Source of the DNA: Betaproteobacteria bacterium
GTDB taxonomy: Bacteria > Pseudomonadota > Gammaproteobacteria > Burkholderiales > Rhodocyclaceae
Reading direction: 5' to 3'
Assembly: GCA_016705475.1 (NCBI GenBank)
Contig: JADIYD010000004.1
Coordinates: 15,879 to 79,878, forward strand
Length of the DNA stretch: 64,000 nucleotides
Shown here: in pieces, positions 43,156 to 52,746 of the stretch
Layout: every line of letters starts with the position of its first letter
How positions within the stretch are numbered: the first letter of the stretch is position 1
Notes under the pieces: generated by a model
Told to the model about the DNA's origin: nothing
Database searches by the model: none
Seen by the model: the letters and a program-made list of their open reading frames with translations, nothing else
Program-made: the position numbers and the translations under genes

Positions 43156-43938
43156 TCACCAACGCCGACCTCGCGCTGCACTCAGGAATTCATCGAGGAT
43201 CGGATTGCAGTTCAGCAAATCCGGGGCGCCTGGCGGGTGAAATTCGGGGTGCCACTGGAGACCCAGCACATAGGGTTTGCCTTCAAGACGGATTGCTTCG
43301 ATCAGGCCATCTTCCGCGCTGCGCGCCTCGACGCGCAGCCCCTTGCCCGGGGCCTTGATGGCCTGGTGATGAATCGAAATCACCTTGCTGCTGCCCGGTT
43401 CGGGATACAGCTTGGCCAGGCCGCTGCCGGCTTCCCAGATGATGTTGTGGGCGTGCTTGTCGTAGTCCTCGTTTACATGGATTTGCGGCGCTTCGTACTG
43501 TGTGGCGATGTCCTGGTACAAGGTGCCTCCCAGAGCGACATTGATCAACTGGGCCCCCCGGCAAATGCCGAGCACTGGCCGGCCGGCTTCCATGAATTCG
43601 TGGAGCAATTCCATTTCATAGGCATCGCGCAGGCGGTCGCCTGCCCACTCGGCTTGCAGCGGTTGTTCGCCGTAGCATTGCGGGCTGATATCGGCGCCGC
43701 CCTGCAGGACCAGCCCGTCGAGGTATTGCGGATAGTCCGAGAGGCGGATGCTGCTCCGGTGCACGATGCCGTCGCCACTGACCGAGGGGATCATGAAAAC
43801 CATCACCTCGCGTGACATCACCCAATGCGCCACCGACTGTTCAAGGTATTGCAGGGACTTCGATTGGAGCCCGGTGGCCCCGGGCAGCGGATGGTAGATC
43901 CGGGCCGAAAGTCCGATACGCAAAGGGCGTCTGCTCAT
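43156..43938 (-). CDS. Gamma-glutamyl hydrolase-type class I glutamine amidotransferase (peptidase C26)
   Basis: 260 residues from ATG 43938. It has YLDGLVLQGGADISPQCYGE, the nucleophile elbow GRPVLGICRGAQLINVALGG with the cysteine in GICRGAQ, and the catalytic pair in VLGLQWHPEFHPPG (His-Pro-Glu). This is the PuuD/gamma-Glu-GABA hydrolase group. It cleaves gamma-glutamyl amide bonds. The start overlaps the upstream antiporter stop by 4 bases. Together with the YbdK-like ligase it suggests a gamma-glutamyl compound is made and broken down in this operon. Confidence 0.85.
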   Translation of the reverse strand: MSRRPLRIGLSARIYHPLPGATGLQSKSLQYLEQSVAHWVMSREVMVFMIPSVSGDGIVHRSSIRLSDYPQYLDGLVLQGGADISPQCYGEQPLQAEWAGDRLRDAYEMELLHEFMEAGRPVLGICRGAQLINVALGGTLYQDIATQYEAPQIHVNEDYDKHAHNIIWEAGSGLAKLYPEPGSSKVISIHHQAIKAPGKGLRVEARSAEDGLIEAIRLEGKPYVLGLQWHPEFHPPGAPDLLNCNPILDEFLSAARGRRW

Positions 43939-45152
43939 GATGTGCCTCCATGGTTCTCTGCTGGTACTTCGTTTTTGACAGAGGGGCGAAGTCGAGTTGC
44001 TTCGCCAAATCCCTTGATTGCTGTTTGAGTCGCCAGCGGTCCAAATAATTGCATCAGCAGGATTGTTGCCATCAGCATGCCAACCAGTTTCGCATCCATA
44101 CCGCTGTATAGCATCTGGGTGTTGACCAGAAGAACCAGCGCAATGCTCGACATCGGTTGCAGTCCGATACTGAGGAAAAGGCTCTCGCGGGCGCTCAGGC
44201 CAATACTTTTGCGTGACATCAGTATGGCCAGGAATTGCCCGACCAGTCTTGCAGTTGCAATCAAAATCGCCTCCAGCCAATAGTCACGGAGGTATGCAAT
44301 GTCGAGCGCAGCGCCGGCAAGCACAAAAGTAATGACCAGGAACACGCGGGCGTCACTGGCAATTCGAATGGCAATCACCTTACGCTCACGGTCGATCGTA
44401 CTAACCAGAATGCCAAAGATCAGCATGGGCAGAAATACGGAAACGCCTAAATATACCGCAGTACCTACGCCTAGCACGATAGTGCCCAGAATCAGAAGGT
44501 GCTGGTGCTCAACTTGTCGTTCCAGCCTCTCGGCTCCAAGCAGGACTAATCCGGCACAAGCGCCACCTAGAACAATTGAGCCGACAATGCTTCCCAATGC
44601 ACTACTGACTCGGGCGAAGCCACTCATCGGCTCGCTATCGATCAGGAACGGGACGAGCAACACTACCGCAGCAAATGCAACGGCGCCGTTGATTGCCACC
44701 ATTGTGTAAAGCAAGCCGGTACGCTCCCCTTTGGCGCCAACGTCACTGCAGGTGGCAATGGTGATAGCTGGCGAAGTGGCGACACAAAGGGCTGCCGCAA
44801 ATAACGCAGAGCCAGTTGAAAAGCCCCAATAGCGAAACAAGCTCAATACCAGGAAGCCTGCCATTAAGGAAAGGGCACAACCTGCCAACAAACGATTGCG
44901 ACCATTCTCCAAGTTGCTGCGCGGAACCAGGTAGCCCAGTTCGAACAGAATCAGTCCAAGCGCCAGATCAATGAAAAGCTGTGCCGACTCAATGTGCAAA
45001 AGCGTTACCCAGTTCAGTCCGCTCTGACCAACCAGCAGTCCGAACAGTACATAACCAGTCGTTCGGGGCAAGGCGAAAATTCTTCTCGACACTTCTCCCG
45101 CGGTCAATCCACCCAGCAACACTAGACCAAAGAGTTGAATCGAGTTGAACAT
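43935..45152 (-). CDS. Cation:proton antiporter, CPA2 family, second copy
   Basis: 405 residues from ATG 45152. A TTG 54 bases upstream is in frame, but that stretch contains the hairpin. Membrane segments include IQLFGLVLLGGLTAGEVSRR, ALGLILFELGYLVPRSNLEN, FAAALCVATSPAITIATCSD, GIGLQPMSSIALVLLVNTQM-like (here SIGLQPMSSIALVLLVNTQM) and a GVGTAVYLGVSVFLPMLIFG stretch. It is the first gene of the minus-strand run and lies divergent to a MarR gene. A rho-independent-type hairpin with a T-run ends at the base before the ATG, and no separate upstream gene exists, so the hairpin belongs to this gene's own leader. Confidence 0.82.
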   Translation of the reverse strand: MFNSIQLFGLVLLGGLTAGEVSRRIFALPRTTGYVLFGLLVGQSGLNWVTLLHIESAQLFIDLALGLILFELGYLVPRSNLENGRNRLLAGCALSLMAGFLVLSLFRYWGFSTGSALFAAALCVATSPAITIATCSDVGAKGERTGLLYTMVAINGAVAFAAVVLLVPFLIDSEPMSGFARVSSALGSIVGSIVLGGACAGLVLLGAERLERQVEHQHLLILGTIVLGVGTAVYLGVSVFLPMLIFGILVSTIDRERKVIAIRIASDARVFLVITFVLAGAALDIAYLRDYWLEAILIATARLVGQFLAILMSRKSIGLSARESLFLSIGLQPMSSIALVLLVNTQMLYSGMDAKLVGMLMATILLMQLFGPLATQTAIKGFGEATRLRPSVKNEVPAENHGGTS

Positions 45153-45173
45153 AAAAAAGGGGGCAAGCCCCCT
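45153..45173 (-). terminator. Leader hairpin with T-run abutting the antiporter ATG
   Basis: On the minus strand AGGGGGCTTGCCCCCT forms a stem followed by TTTTTATG. Since the antiporter promoter must lie within the next 100 bases (a divergent MarR gene follows), this terminator-like element sits in the antiporter's own 5' leader and could act as an attenuator. Confidence 0.7.
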
Positions 45174-45272
45174 AAAACCTTTGTCGACAAGGATTGATTG
45201 TCGCAATATTAGTCAAAACTGCATTGATTTACAATATAATCTAACCCCGCACTAGTGCAACCTGTCGTTTCC

Positions 45273-45764
45273 ATGAATAACATCACAACCCCTTTGGCGC
45301 TTGAGGTTCTTCAACAGTTTCGCGTGATATACGGAACCATGCGGCAATATTTCAGGGAGCTTGAGGATATCTGTGGGCTGCCCGGCTCCCAGACCTGGGT
45401 TCTTCAGGAGGTTGAGCACACACCTGAAATCGGGATTACCGACTTGGCAGGCAGACTGGGGATTCATCAGTCCACATGCAGCATTCTTGTTGAAAAGCTG
45501 GTTGCAAAAGGTTATTTGGTTAAACAGAAAATGACCAAGGATCAGCGAAGAATAGGCTTGCGCCTGAGCGCATCGGGCAAAGAGCTTATTACAAGGTTGC
45601 CCGGCCCGGCGGAGGGCGTTCTTCCGGAAGCGCTGTCAAGCATCCCTTTGGTTAGCCTAAAAACATTGCATATCAATTTAGATGAATTGATACAGCATAT
45701 GCCAGGAAAGAACGAGACCTTTGCCGCAACGCCTTTGGCGGAGATGGTTCGTGACCAAGAGTAA
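45273..45764 (+). CDS. MarR family regulator
   Basis: 163 residues from ATG 45273. The winged HTH is GITDLAGRLGIHQSTCSILVEKLVAKGYLVK with the beta wing KDQRRIGLRLSASG. Dimerisation helices lie at the N-terminus (LEVLQQFRVIYGTMRQYFRE). MarR proteins repress divergent genes and respond to small molecules or oxidants. The divergent partner here is the antiporter operon. The shared 120-base spacer has an AT-rich imperfect dyad (GATT-N8-AATC) that could be the operator. Confidence 0.85.
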   Translation: MNNITTPLALEVLQQFRVIYGTMRQYFRELEDICGLPGSQTWVLQEVEHTPEIGITDLAGRLGIHQSTCSILVEKLVAKGYLVKQKMTKDQRRIGLRLSASGKELITRLPGPAEGVLPEALSSIPLVSLKTLHINLDELIQHMPGKNETFAATPLAEMVRDQE

Positions 45765-46430
45765 GCCAAGTGCAAATTTGGGTTTGTGCATACTTGGAAT
45801 ATGCTGGCTTACGGGATGCACATCCACGCCGCCAGTCAATTCGAGGCTAATTCTAAGCCAGTTGAAAAGCAAACTCCGGCTCCAGCAGTGGCTCTATCTG
45901 CAAATAGCCCTTCAAGTATGGGGGCCAATCCTGAGCCAACAGAAAGGGAAGCGCGAGAGATCCATGAAGAAGAGAGCATCTTTTTTTCCCTTGGCTCATC
46001 AACGGTCAGCAGCAAGGAGAAATACAAGATCGATTACCTTGCACGAAGATTACTCGACGACAAAAATCTCATTGCCACTCTAATCGGCCATGCAAATGAC
46101 AACGGTAGCCCGTCTTTTAATCTAGCTGTAGCTGACAGCAGAGTCATGGCCGTTGCAGAAAAACTCCGAAAACACGGGGTTCAAAGATCGCAGATAAGAG
46201 AAGAGGCATTCGGTAGCGAACTAACTCCCGGGAGTTGTCGCGCTGCGGAATGCCGCCAGAGATCGCGTCGGGTGGAGTTCGTTTTGCAAAAAACGATAGT
46301 TACCGTGCTTCAAATACGGGGGGCAGAATCCTGCTTATGTGGAGCTCCACAAAAGGCCGAACAGCACTCGGTCGGCTTGGGCCACGAACGACCGTTTCGC
46401 CCAAAACCAGCCTTGCGACCATCAAGATGA
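45751..46430 (+). pseudogene. OmpA-family lipoprotein, frameshifted
   Basis: The start (GTG 45751, overlapping the MarR gene by 14 bases) leads to a lipoprotein signal with lipobox GICWLTGC. Within about 20 bases after the cysteine (45822-45845) the coding sense moves to another frame, which continues SQFEANSKPVEKQTPAPAVA, then IFFSLGSSTVSSKEKYKIDY, LIGHANDNGSPSFNLAVADS and SRRVEFVL, the OmpA peptidoglycan-binding core. The frame then runs on beyond the domain end (near 46292) into spacer sequence. One base fixes the reading, so the gene is intact apart from the shift. Confidence 0.65.
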
Positions 46431-46820
46431 TGAGCATCTCTTAAGGGCACAGAGTACGCATTCGCCGGAAGGGAAAGCTGCCGCTCGCGACCTCACAAGG
46501 TTGAACGGCAGATAAGCGGCGAATTGCTGCCCGATTGCGCGCATCATGCCAATGACCGTTCAGGCCGATGAGCAGGCGGAGCAGTCACGGGGGCGAGTGG
46601 CGGGTTCCGGATTGCTTATCTGTCGTTCGTGGCTAACAATTTGCCCGTGTCGCGGTGCCCGCATTTGGCCGGAAGTGTGTGTTCGGCACGGCGCCGGTGA
46701 ACAGTCAGGCAAGTCCCCGTCCGAACGGGTAACCGCTTACCACGTCGTCGCCGGAGTTACGCTTACCCTCCCGAAATTCTTGCCCTGCGAGGCCACTCCG
46801 AGAGTGGCCGCTGGTCGTCC
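46431..46820. other. Non-coding spacer holding the second repeat copy
   Basis: Spacer between the OmpA-like gene and the 3' end of umuC. The first 140 bases are the dispersed repeat, aligned with 7441-7562. The rest has no supported gene. Confidence 0.5.
46451..46567 (+). repeat. Dispersed intergenic repeat, copy 2
   Basis: Aligns with the reverse complement of 7441-7562 over the whole length; shared blocks are GAGTACGCATTCGCC, TCGCGACC, GAACGGCAG, ATTGCTGCCCGATTG and CCAATG-CCGTT. Neither copy codes for a plausible protein. Confidence 0.7.
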
Positions 46821-48009
46821 TCAGCAAGCCCGCACCACGGGTAGCCCTTCCCATGCCGTGGTGTACGCCGGCGAGAGATTTCCGCGTCGCATCTGCCATG
46901 GCCTGTCTAGCCCTTCTGTAGCGAGTCGCAGGGTTCCTCGGCCATAGCGCTGGTTGATATCATCGAGTGCCCCCATCAGTTTCGCCGCCCGCGCATCCCC
47001 GGCCCCACTCTCCGTAAAGAGCGAGAACTGCTGATTGGCCTTGGGCACTATTTCCATCAGGGTCACCCCAGCCTTGTGATACCCGTACCCCGGCCGGTAG
47101 ATACGGCGCAGGACGCGCAGCGCCCACTGGGTGAGCACCCGCGTATCGGAACTGGCATCCGGCAGCGGCACCGTCACCGCCCGTTGGTACTGCGGCACCT
47201 CCGGTTTGAAAACGTTGGTCCGGAAGTAGACCTGCACTGCCCCCGCCAGTGAATCCTGAGCCCGAAGTTTCTCCGCGGCCTTGGCGATATAACTGGCCAC
47301 CGCTTCTTCCAGGTCGGCTAACTCATAAATCACGGCACCGAACGAACGACTGCTCATGATTTGCTGCTTATCCGGGTCGACCTCCTGCAGGTCGAGGCAT
47401 GAGATGCCACGAAGCTCGCGGACGGTCCGCTCGAGCACTACCGAAAAGCGCGAACGGATGGTCTCCGGGTTGGCGTCACGCAATTGGAGAACGGTCTTGA
47501 TGCCCATCGCTTCCAGCCTGGCAGTGATTTGGCGGCCGACGCCCCAGACCTCTCCGACCACAATCCTGGCGAACAGCTGGACGAGCGCCGGCTCCGACAT
47601 CACCGTAAAATCACAGACGCCGTCGGCGCCGGCATGCGATTTTTTGGCACAGTGGTTGGCCAGCTTGGCCAAGGTCTTGCTGGTGCCGATACCGACACAA
47701 ACCGCCAGCCCCAGCCAGTCGGCTACGCGCTGGCGAATCTCGGCCCCGTAGGAGGTATACCCTTGCCGCTCGAAGCCAGTGAAGTCGAGAAACGATTCGT
47801 CAATGCTGTAGACCTCGATCTTGGGCGAGAAACTGGAGAGCACCTCGACCACCCGGTTGCTCATGTCGGCATACAAGGCGTAGTTCGAGGAGCACGCAAC
47901 GATGCCGTGTTTTCGGGCCTGCGCCTGAAGCTGGAACCAGGGCACCCCCATCGGGATACCCAGGGCTTTGACCTCGGCCGAGCGCGCCACGACGCAGCCG
48001 TCGTTATTT
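46821..48009 (-). pseudogene. umuC: umuC, 3' part, split by mobile element
   Basis: Encodes residues from NNDGCVVARSAEVKALG to the end SPAYTTAWEGLPVVRAC: the Y-family palm (EVYSIDESFLDFTGF with the catalytic Asp-Glu), VCVGIGTSKTLAKLANH and the little-finger domain. The first 40 residues, which include the other catalytic aspartate, are missing here and lie at 55936-56054. The break is exactly at a 9-base direct repeat (TCGTTATTT). The frame starting at 48026 only reads element sequence before the repeat. Once joined, the frame is open for 432 residues. As it stands it cannot give a functional Pol V catalytic subunit. Confidence 0.9.
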
Positions 48010-48427
48010 CTGAATGACCCTAACAATTAGTAAGGGTTAAGCAGTTGATTTCTTTCATGAAACTGAGCCTAACAGTTTTACAAGGAATCAGGCGATTTCT
48101 AAGACTTGATTAGGGCGCCAGAAAGCTGGTCGAGATTGGCTTGCATCGGTCAGCAATAGGCCAGTAGCAGTCACTCATGGTGTACTCTACTAATTCAGAA
48201 CTGCCGCGACAGGAGTCGTTCGAGTTTTGGTCGGGAAAGAATGCCAAAGCTCAAATACCGGTACTACCAGTGTCAAGTTAACCGACTCCAAACCGGTCAT
48301 TGAAACTTGCGAAAGAAATGATTCACAACTCCGCTGTCCGCCAGTGAAAAGCACGAAAGCAGGATGGTGGGCGAGGAGGTAATCGAGTTCGTTTTGCAAC
48401 TGCCGACTGCCGCATTAAGATGTGCGA
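48010..48427. other. Left end of the element, non-coding
   Basis: About 420 bases with AT-rich terminal sequence (ACAATTAGTAAGG) and spacer containing ACCGGTCATTGAAAC. A 69-codon minus-strand frame is present, but its composition does not look like a protein. Confidence 0.4.
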
Positions 48428-48862
48428 ATGCCCGCAACAATGAACCCCGCAAAAAATCGCCAGTTTGCTGACTATTGCTGCGATCTGCTCTCCACGCAAG
48501 GGCCTTGCTTAGCCAAGCGGATGTTTGGCGGCTGGGGCATATCCGTTGACGGGCTGACTTTCGCCATCATTGCTGACCTTGGCGACGGTGACAAACTTTG
48601 GCTGAAGGCCGATGAAGCCGTTCGAAGCCGCTTTGAGGCGGCTGGGTGTGAGCGGTTTGTGTATGTTGGAAAGTCCAAGACGGCTTCGATGGGCTACTAC
48701 ACCGCACCTGAAGATGCCATGGACTCACAAGATGCCATGCTCCCGTGGGCGCGTCTTTCGCTGGAGTGCGCGATGCGCGCAAGAGCGCCCAAAGCACCCG
48801 TCAAGCGTACTGCGACAAAGAAGCCCGCTGTAAAAGCCGCGCAGAAGTCTCCACGAGCCTAA
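48428..48862 (+). CDS. TfoX N-terminal domain protein
   Basis: 144 residues (start ATG 48428; alternatives GTG 48422 and ATG 48440). The TfoX-N fold shows as FADYCCDLLSTQGPCLAKRM, FGGWGISVDGLTFAIIADLG, KLWLKADEAVRSRFEAAGCE and MGYYTAPEDAMDSQDAMLPW, followed by a basic Lys/Ala/Pro tail typical of the stand-alone members. Stand-alone TfoX-N proteins have no firmly established role. It is cargo of the recombinase element. Confidence 0.85.
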   Translation: MPATMNPAKNRQFADYCCDLLSTQGPCLAKRMFGGWGISVDGLTFAIIADLGDGDKLWLKADEAVRSRFEAAGCERFVYVGKSKTASMGYYTAPEDAMDSQDAMLPWARLSLECAMRARAPKAPVKRTATKKPAVKAAQKSPRA

Positions 48863-48905
48863 CCAACGGCTATGCGATCCCGATGATGTTGAATTTTGAC
48901 CAGAT

Positions 48906-49646
48906 ATGTACGATCCGATACAAGACGGCATTGACAAAACCGCACTGTCCGTCCGGTATGCGGTAGAGAAACCCCCAACACACCTTTCCAGCGTGGTGCA
49001 TTGCTACTGGGAGCTAAGAACCGAGGCTGCCCTCGCAGAAGATTTCTGTCTCCACGCTGTTCCCGACGCCTGTGTGAACATCTTGTTCAACCAAGCGGAT
49101 ACAGAAATTGCCGGAGTCACCGCACTGCGCACCACCTTTGAAGTGCTCAATCTCGGGAAGTCATTTCACTATGTCGGCATACAGCTGTTACCCGGCGTGT
49201 GGCAGGGTAATCCGCAAGAGATTGCCGATCAATTTGTCGGCACGCCGTATTCAGGGGAGCTACCTTTGGTGGCTACAAGCAGGCAACTCGCGCTGCACGG
49301 CTTCTCTGGCAAGCAGGCGCTCATGACTGAGTTAGTGCAATGGTTCATCGATGCCAACCTGGTGGTTCGTAATCCTGTAACCGAGAGAATTCTGGCGAAG
49401 CTTGATGACATTCGCACTGTGGCTGATATGGCAGCAGTAGCTTGCATCTCCGCGCGTCAACTGCAGCGCAACCTTAAAAAAACCACAGGATTCTCTCCGC
49501 ATGATCTGCTCAAAGTCCTGCGCATCCAGCAGTCCTTCAAACAGCACTATTTGGATTTGTATGCCGACCAGTCGCACTACATCCATTCGTTTCGAAGAAT
49601 CACCGGCTACACCCCAGCTAAATTCATCGATAAGTTCGATGTCTGA
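48906..49646 (+). CDS. AraC family regulator, DUF6597-type
   Basis: 246 residues. The N-terminal part has the sensor pattern CYWELRTEAALAEDFCLHAV, PDACVNILFNQ and FHYVGIQLLPGVW. The C-terminal AraC HTH is shortened to VADMAAVACISARQLQRNLK and TTGFSPHDLLKVLRIQQSFK, then YIHSFRRITGYTPAKFIDKF. The adjacent VOC enzyme starts 67 bases later, so it may be regulated by this protein. The gene is part of the mobile element. Confidence 0.85.
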   Translation: MYDPIQDGIDKTALSVRYAVEKPPTHLSSVVHCYWELRTEAALAEDFCLHAVPDACVNILFNQADTEIAGVTALRTTFEVLNLGKSFHYVGIQLLPGVWQGNPQEIADQFVGTPYSGELPLVATSRQLALHGFSGKQALMTELVQWFIDANLVVRNPVTERILAKLDDIRTVADMAAVACISARQLQRNLKKTTGFSPHDLLKVLRIQQSFKQHYLDLYADQSHYIHSFRRITGYTPAKFIDKFDV

Positions 49647-49712
49647 TTTACACAATACGAAAGCCAGATTGCTTTCTAGACTGAGTGCTTCTTCAACAAA
49701 TAGGAGTGCCAC

Positions 49713-50093
49713 ATGGCAAAGTCGAATGCAATCGGTTGGTTTGATATCTACGTCGCTGACATGAATCGGGCGGTCAGCTTTTATGAAAATGTGTTGCAAC
49801 AAAAGTTGGAGCCCATAGGCGACCCCACCGGTGAAACCCAAATGATGAGTTTCCCCACAGATATGGGAGTCTATGGTGCTGGGGGTGCATTGGTTAAGTC
49901 ACCCTATGCTCGTCCTGGCGTGGGTGGAACCATGGTGTATTTCAGCGTAGAAGACTGCGCGAAAGAAGAGTCGCGCGTTGTAACTGCTAGTGGAAAGGTG
50001 GTTCGGCCTAAGTTTTCCATCGGAGAGTTCGGCTGGGTAAGCCTATGTGAAGACACCGAGGGCAACATGTTTGGCTTCAGCTCAATGAAATAA
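49713..50093 (+). CDS. VOC/glyoxalase family protein
   Basis: 126 residues of a single VOC domain: IGWFDIYVADMNRAVSFYEN, VLQQKLEPIGDPTGETQMMS, GPGVGGTMVYFSVEDC-like (PGVGGTMVYFSVEDC) and EFGWVSLCEDTEGNMFGFSS. The His/Glu metal ligands of active glyoxalases are only partly evident: the end E-D-T-E-G-N is standard. It is possibly a small-molecule binding or resistance protein. It is paired with the AraC gene inside the element. Confidence 0.85.
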   Translation: MAKSNAIGWFDIYVADMNRAVSFYENVLQQKLEPIGDPTGETQMMSFPTDMGVYGAGGALVKSPYARPGVGGTMVYFSVEDCAKEESRVVTASGKVVRPKFSIGEFGWVSLCEDTEGNMFGFSSMK

Positions 50094-50484
50094 CTAGTAG
50101 TTACTTCTATTCTGAGAGTAAACAGTATGCAGATTGGTGCTGTGGTTCTCAAACCCGTTGCACTGCTTCATGCGGTGTGACGGAGTTTTTCTGAATTTGG
50201 TGCTGCCGCTGGACTTCCTGGAAACCGGGCATTGATGGCCATCCGATAACGCTGCTCAGTTGATTTCTCCCTGATCTGTGCGAGCGACCAAAATCAGCCC
50301 ATCTGAGTCATTCTGTGCCAAAAGTCAATGACTGCTTCCGCCCGCATCTGAGACTTACGCCCGTGCAACCGGCATATATGCCTCGTATCCGCTGTCGGCC
50401 TGTGCAGGGATATGACCATGCTATTGGAGAAGCTTGGCCACGACCCGAAGGGGGAGCAAACATGAGCAGAATTTTTGCGTAGGA
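50094..50484. other. Spacer inside the element
   Basis: About 390 bases between the VOC gene and the small HTH gene, which converge. A short plus-strand frame near 50421-50465 ends KLGHDPKGEQT, but it is too short and isolated to call. No terminator is clear. Confidence 0.4.
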
Positions 50485-50898
50485 CTAAACGTCCGCGCTC
50501 TTTGGCTGAAGAATCGAAACCACTTTTCCCGTGGCTATGCCTTTGAGCAGGGCCACTTCGTTCAGAAGCACCTGGTTGACCGATGCAAGCTTGGCCAAGT
50601 CTGCACGCAACTCTGCGAGTTCCTGCCTCAAAGCGCGGCTGGTCTCTCGCTCACGAACCAGCGCGTCATGCTTGACATCGCGCTGGGTCCGCGTCGCCTT
50701 ACCCACCAGCCCTCTGATTTTTTCGGCAAGGTCGGGATAGGTGTTGTGAATCAAGGCAGGGGTGACCCCGGCAAGCTTTGCAACAGCAGAGATGGATACC
50801 TTGCCTTGACCAGCCTGCAACTTCGCAATGGCTTGTTGGATTTCATCTACGGTATTCTTTCGGCTGCGAGCCTTGGGGTCACTCATTTGATGTTCCAT
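50485..50898 (-). CDS. Small HTH plus coiled-coil protein of the recombinase operon (TnpC-like)
   Basis: 137 residues. An N-terminal HTH of TetR-like shape (VSISAVAKLAGVTPALIHNT) is followed by a long coiled coil (VRERETSRALRQELAELRAD, LAKLASVNQVLLNEVALLKG). This matches the size and shape of the third transposition protein of Tn554-like elements and of the extra protein found with recombinase trios. It is the last gene of the operon; its start overlaps the end of the third recombinase. Confidence 0.75.
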   Translation of the reverse strand: MEHQMSDPKARSRKNTVDEIQQAIAKLQAGQGKVSISAVAKLAGVTPALIHNTYPDLAEKIRGLVGKATRTQRDVKHDALVRERETSRALRQELAELRADLAKLASVNQVLLNEVALLKGIATGKVVSILQPKSADV

Positions 50899-52746
50899 TC
50901 AGATTTGACGTGTCCGGTGTCAGCAGAACACCAAGGTCAACCATCACTTGGCGCGCCCATTGAACGTCACGTGCAGCACGTTGCTTGACCGCCGGTCCAG
51001 CATCGTCAATGGTCAACAATTCGGTTTGTTGCTGATAGATGCCTTTCCAGATTTCGGTAAAGGACTCATCAATGACGCCGTTCTTGCATCCAACGCACCG
51101 GGTCGCTTCTACAGGCCCGCGCCACCACACCCTTTTCTTGTGCCAGACACCATCCGTGCCCCGTGGCGCGGATGTGAACCTGGGCTGCTGTTTCCGTCAA
51201 CAATGCGGTTCGACTTTTCAGGGCAATCGCTCGGGCCTTTTTGATTTCACGTCCGGCTCCGCCGCTCAATGACTGGTCACCAAGCCAGGACTCAATCAAG
51301 TCCACCTTGAACTCGGTCATCACTTCCACCAATTCATCGAACAGCGATGCATCCAGCATTGGGTTGGATGCATACAACTGGGTCATGCTCATGCTGGAAT
51401 GCTTGAACTGCCACTTGAGGAAGACAAGCGAGGAACGCCCCATGCGCGACTCCACAATATTGCGGGCATAGGTCCTGCGGCACTGATGAGGTGCCAACTG
51501 CCAGTCAGTGCCGGCAGCCTTCGCCAGACGACGGAATGAGATCTTTGAGCCACCATTGGACAGCGCATCAATGTGATAGCCTGTCGATTCATTCTTCCTA
51601 GACATGCTTGCGCAAAGAAATAGTTTTTTGATGTCTCTCTTCGCCTTTGCCAACCGCAGCATACTTTCCGGCACATCCTGAAGCTTTGGGTTGCATTCCA
51701 GTTCTGCAATTTCACGGGCCAGCTTTTCTTGAAGCGGCTTGGCATATCGTCTCATCAGTTCCAATATCTTGACCGTGAGTCCAGGTATCAAGAACTCAAC
51801 CTTGCCTTTTCCTGTTTTGTGTTCGGTGGTGGCGACCCAGTGAAACTCAATGCCGTCTCTCACCTCACTACGCCATGACCCGGCTTCGACCCCAATCGCC
51901 TCTTCGTTGCGCATACCACTGGTTATCGACAGGACGTAAAGCGCAGCATGCCGAATGCGGATAAGCGCGGGATTTCTAAACCCCAACTGCCCGGCATCAC
52001 GTTGGTTCAGAATTTCCGGTGCAGCCGTGAGAATCTCTTCACAATAGTTGAAGACCTTGGCTTGCACGTCGGGCGGGATGATGGGCGTTTTCCCAGTTTC
52101 ATTTCGCCCAAACTGACTGCCGACCTGTTTTGCCAGACCGCTGACCCGCCACAGTGAGCTGTCACCCCAGGGGCATGCGCCAAGCGGGAACGAAGTGTCG
52201 TTGCGAAACACCCATAAGAAGTCCAGGATGCGCAGGCTGTCGTAGACGCTATGTGCGTTACGGGTTAGACGTGATTTGGTGTGATGAACATAGTTCGCGA
52301 CGTGAATGGGTTTCACCTGGTCGAATCTTTTGATGTTCAGTGCAGTCAACCAACGCATCATCGGTATCGCCGAGGCTATGGCTGTTTGGCAGATACCCAT
52401 GGCGACCGGGAGGTTTCGAGCCGGGGAGACCACGTTTGAACCATGCATACAGGACCTGCTTGCAGTCATCGACCAACTCATGCGAGCAATCGTCTGGCCA
52501 AGGAATGTATTTCTGGCCATCTGCCACATTGGATTGTTCAAAGTAAGGCCTAAAGTCCCAAATGGAATCTCCAAATCTGGAAAGGACGTGATTGCCGCCA
52601 TCCATGTCAGCCACTGCGCTGACTACGATATTGGACCTCGCGTAATCAGATAGCCCTTTGGCTGAAACGGGTTGACCGGCCAACAGGTCGTAAGCCTTCG
52701 GCCCCGCCAGCGATGTGTTTGTATTACCGGCCATATCGTGCGTCAC
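50879..52746 (-). pseudogene. Tyrosine recombinase 3 (RitC-like), two frameshifts
   Basis: The coding sense runs in three frames. From ATG 52746 about 110 residues lead to WFKRGLPGSKPP, where a CCC/GGG run at 52408-52410 shifts it. The middle frame (to 51133) holds the recombinase core: TSGMRNEEAIGVE (first arginine), HQCRRTYARNIV (H-x-x-R) and HSSMSMTQLYAS with the tyrosine. A second shift near 51131-51135 (AAAAGGG) leads to a C-terminal part with RCVGCKNGVIDESF, likely zinc-binding, and the stop at 50879. Total about 620 residues when joined. The catalytic residues are present. Both breaks are at homopolymers. Confidence 0.7.

Noticed and set aside
45207..45254. Perfect operator for the MarR gene
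   Set aside because: Only an imperfect dyad (GATT-N8-AATC) is present; mentioned with the gene but too weak to list as a site.
48190..48399. 69-codon minus-strand frame in the left end of the element
   Set aside because: No ribosome site, no domain, sits in repeat-like spacer; not supported.
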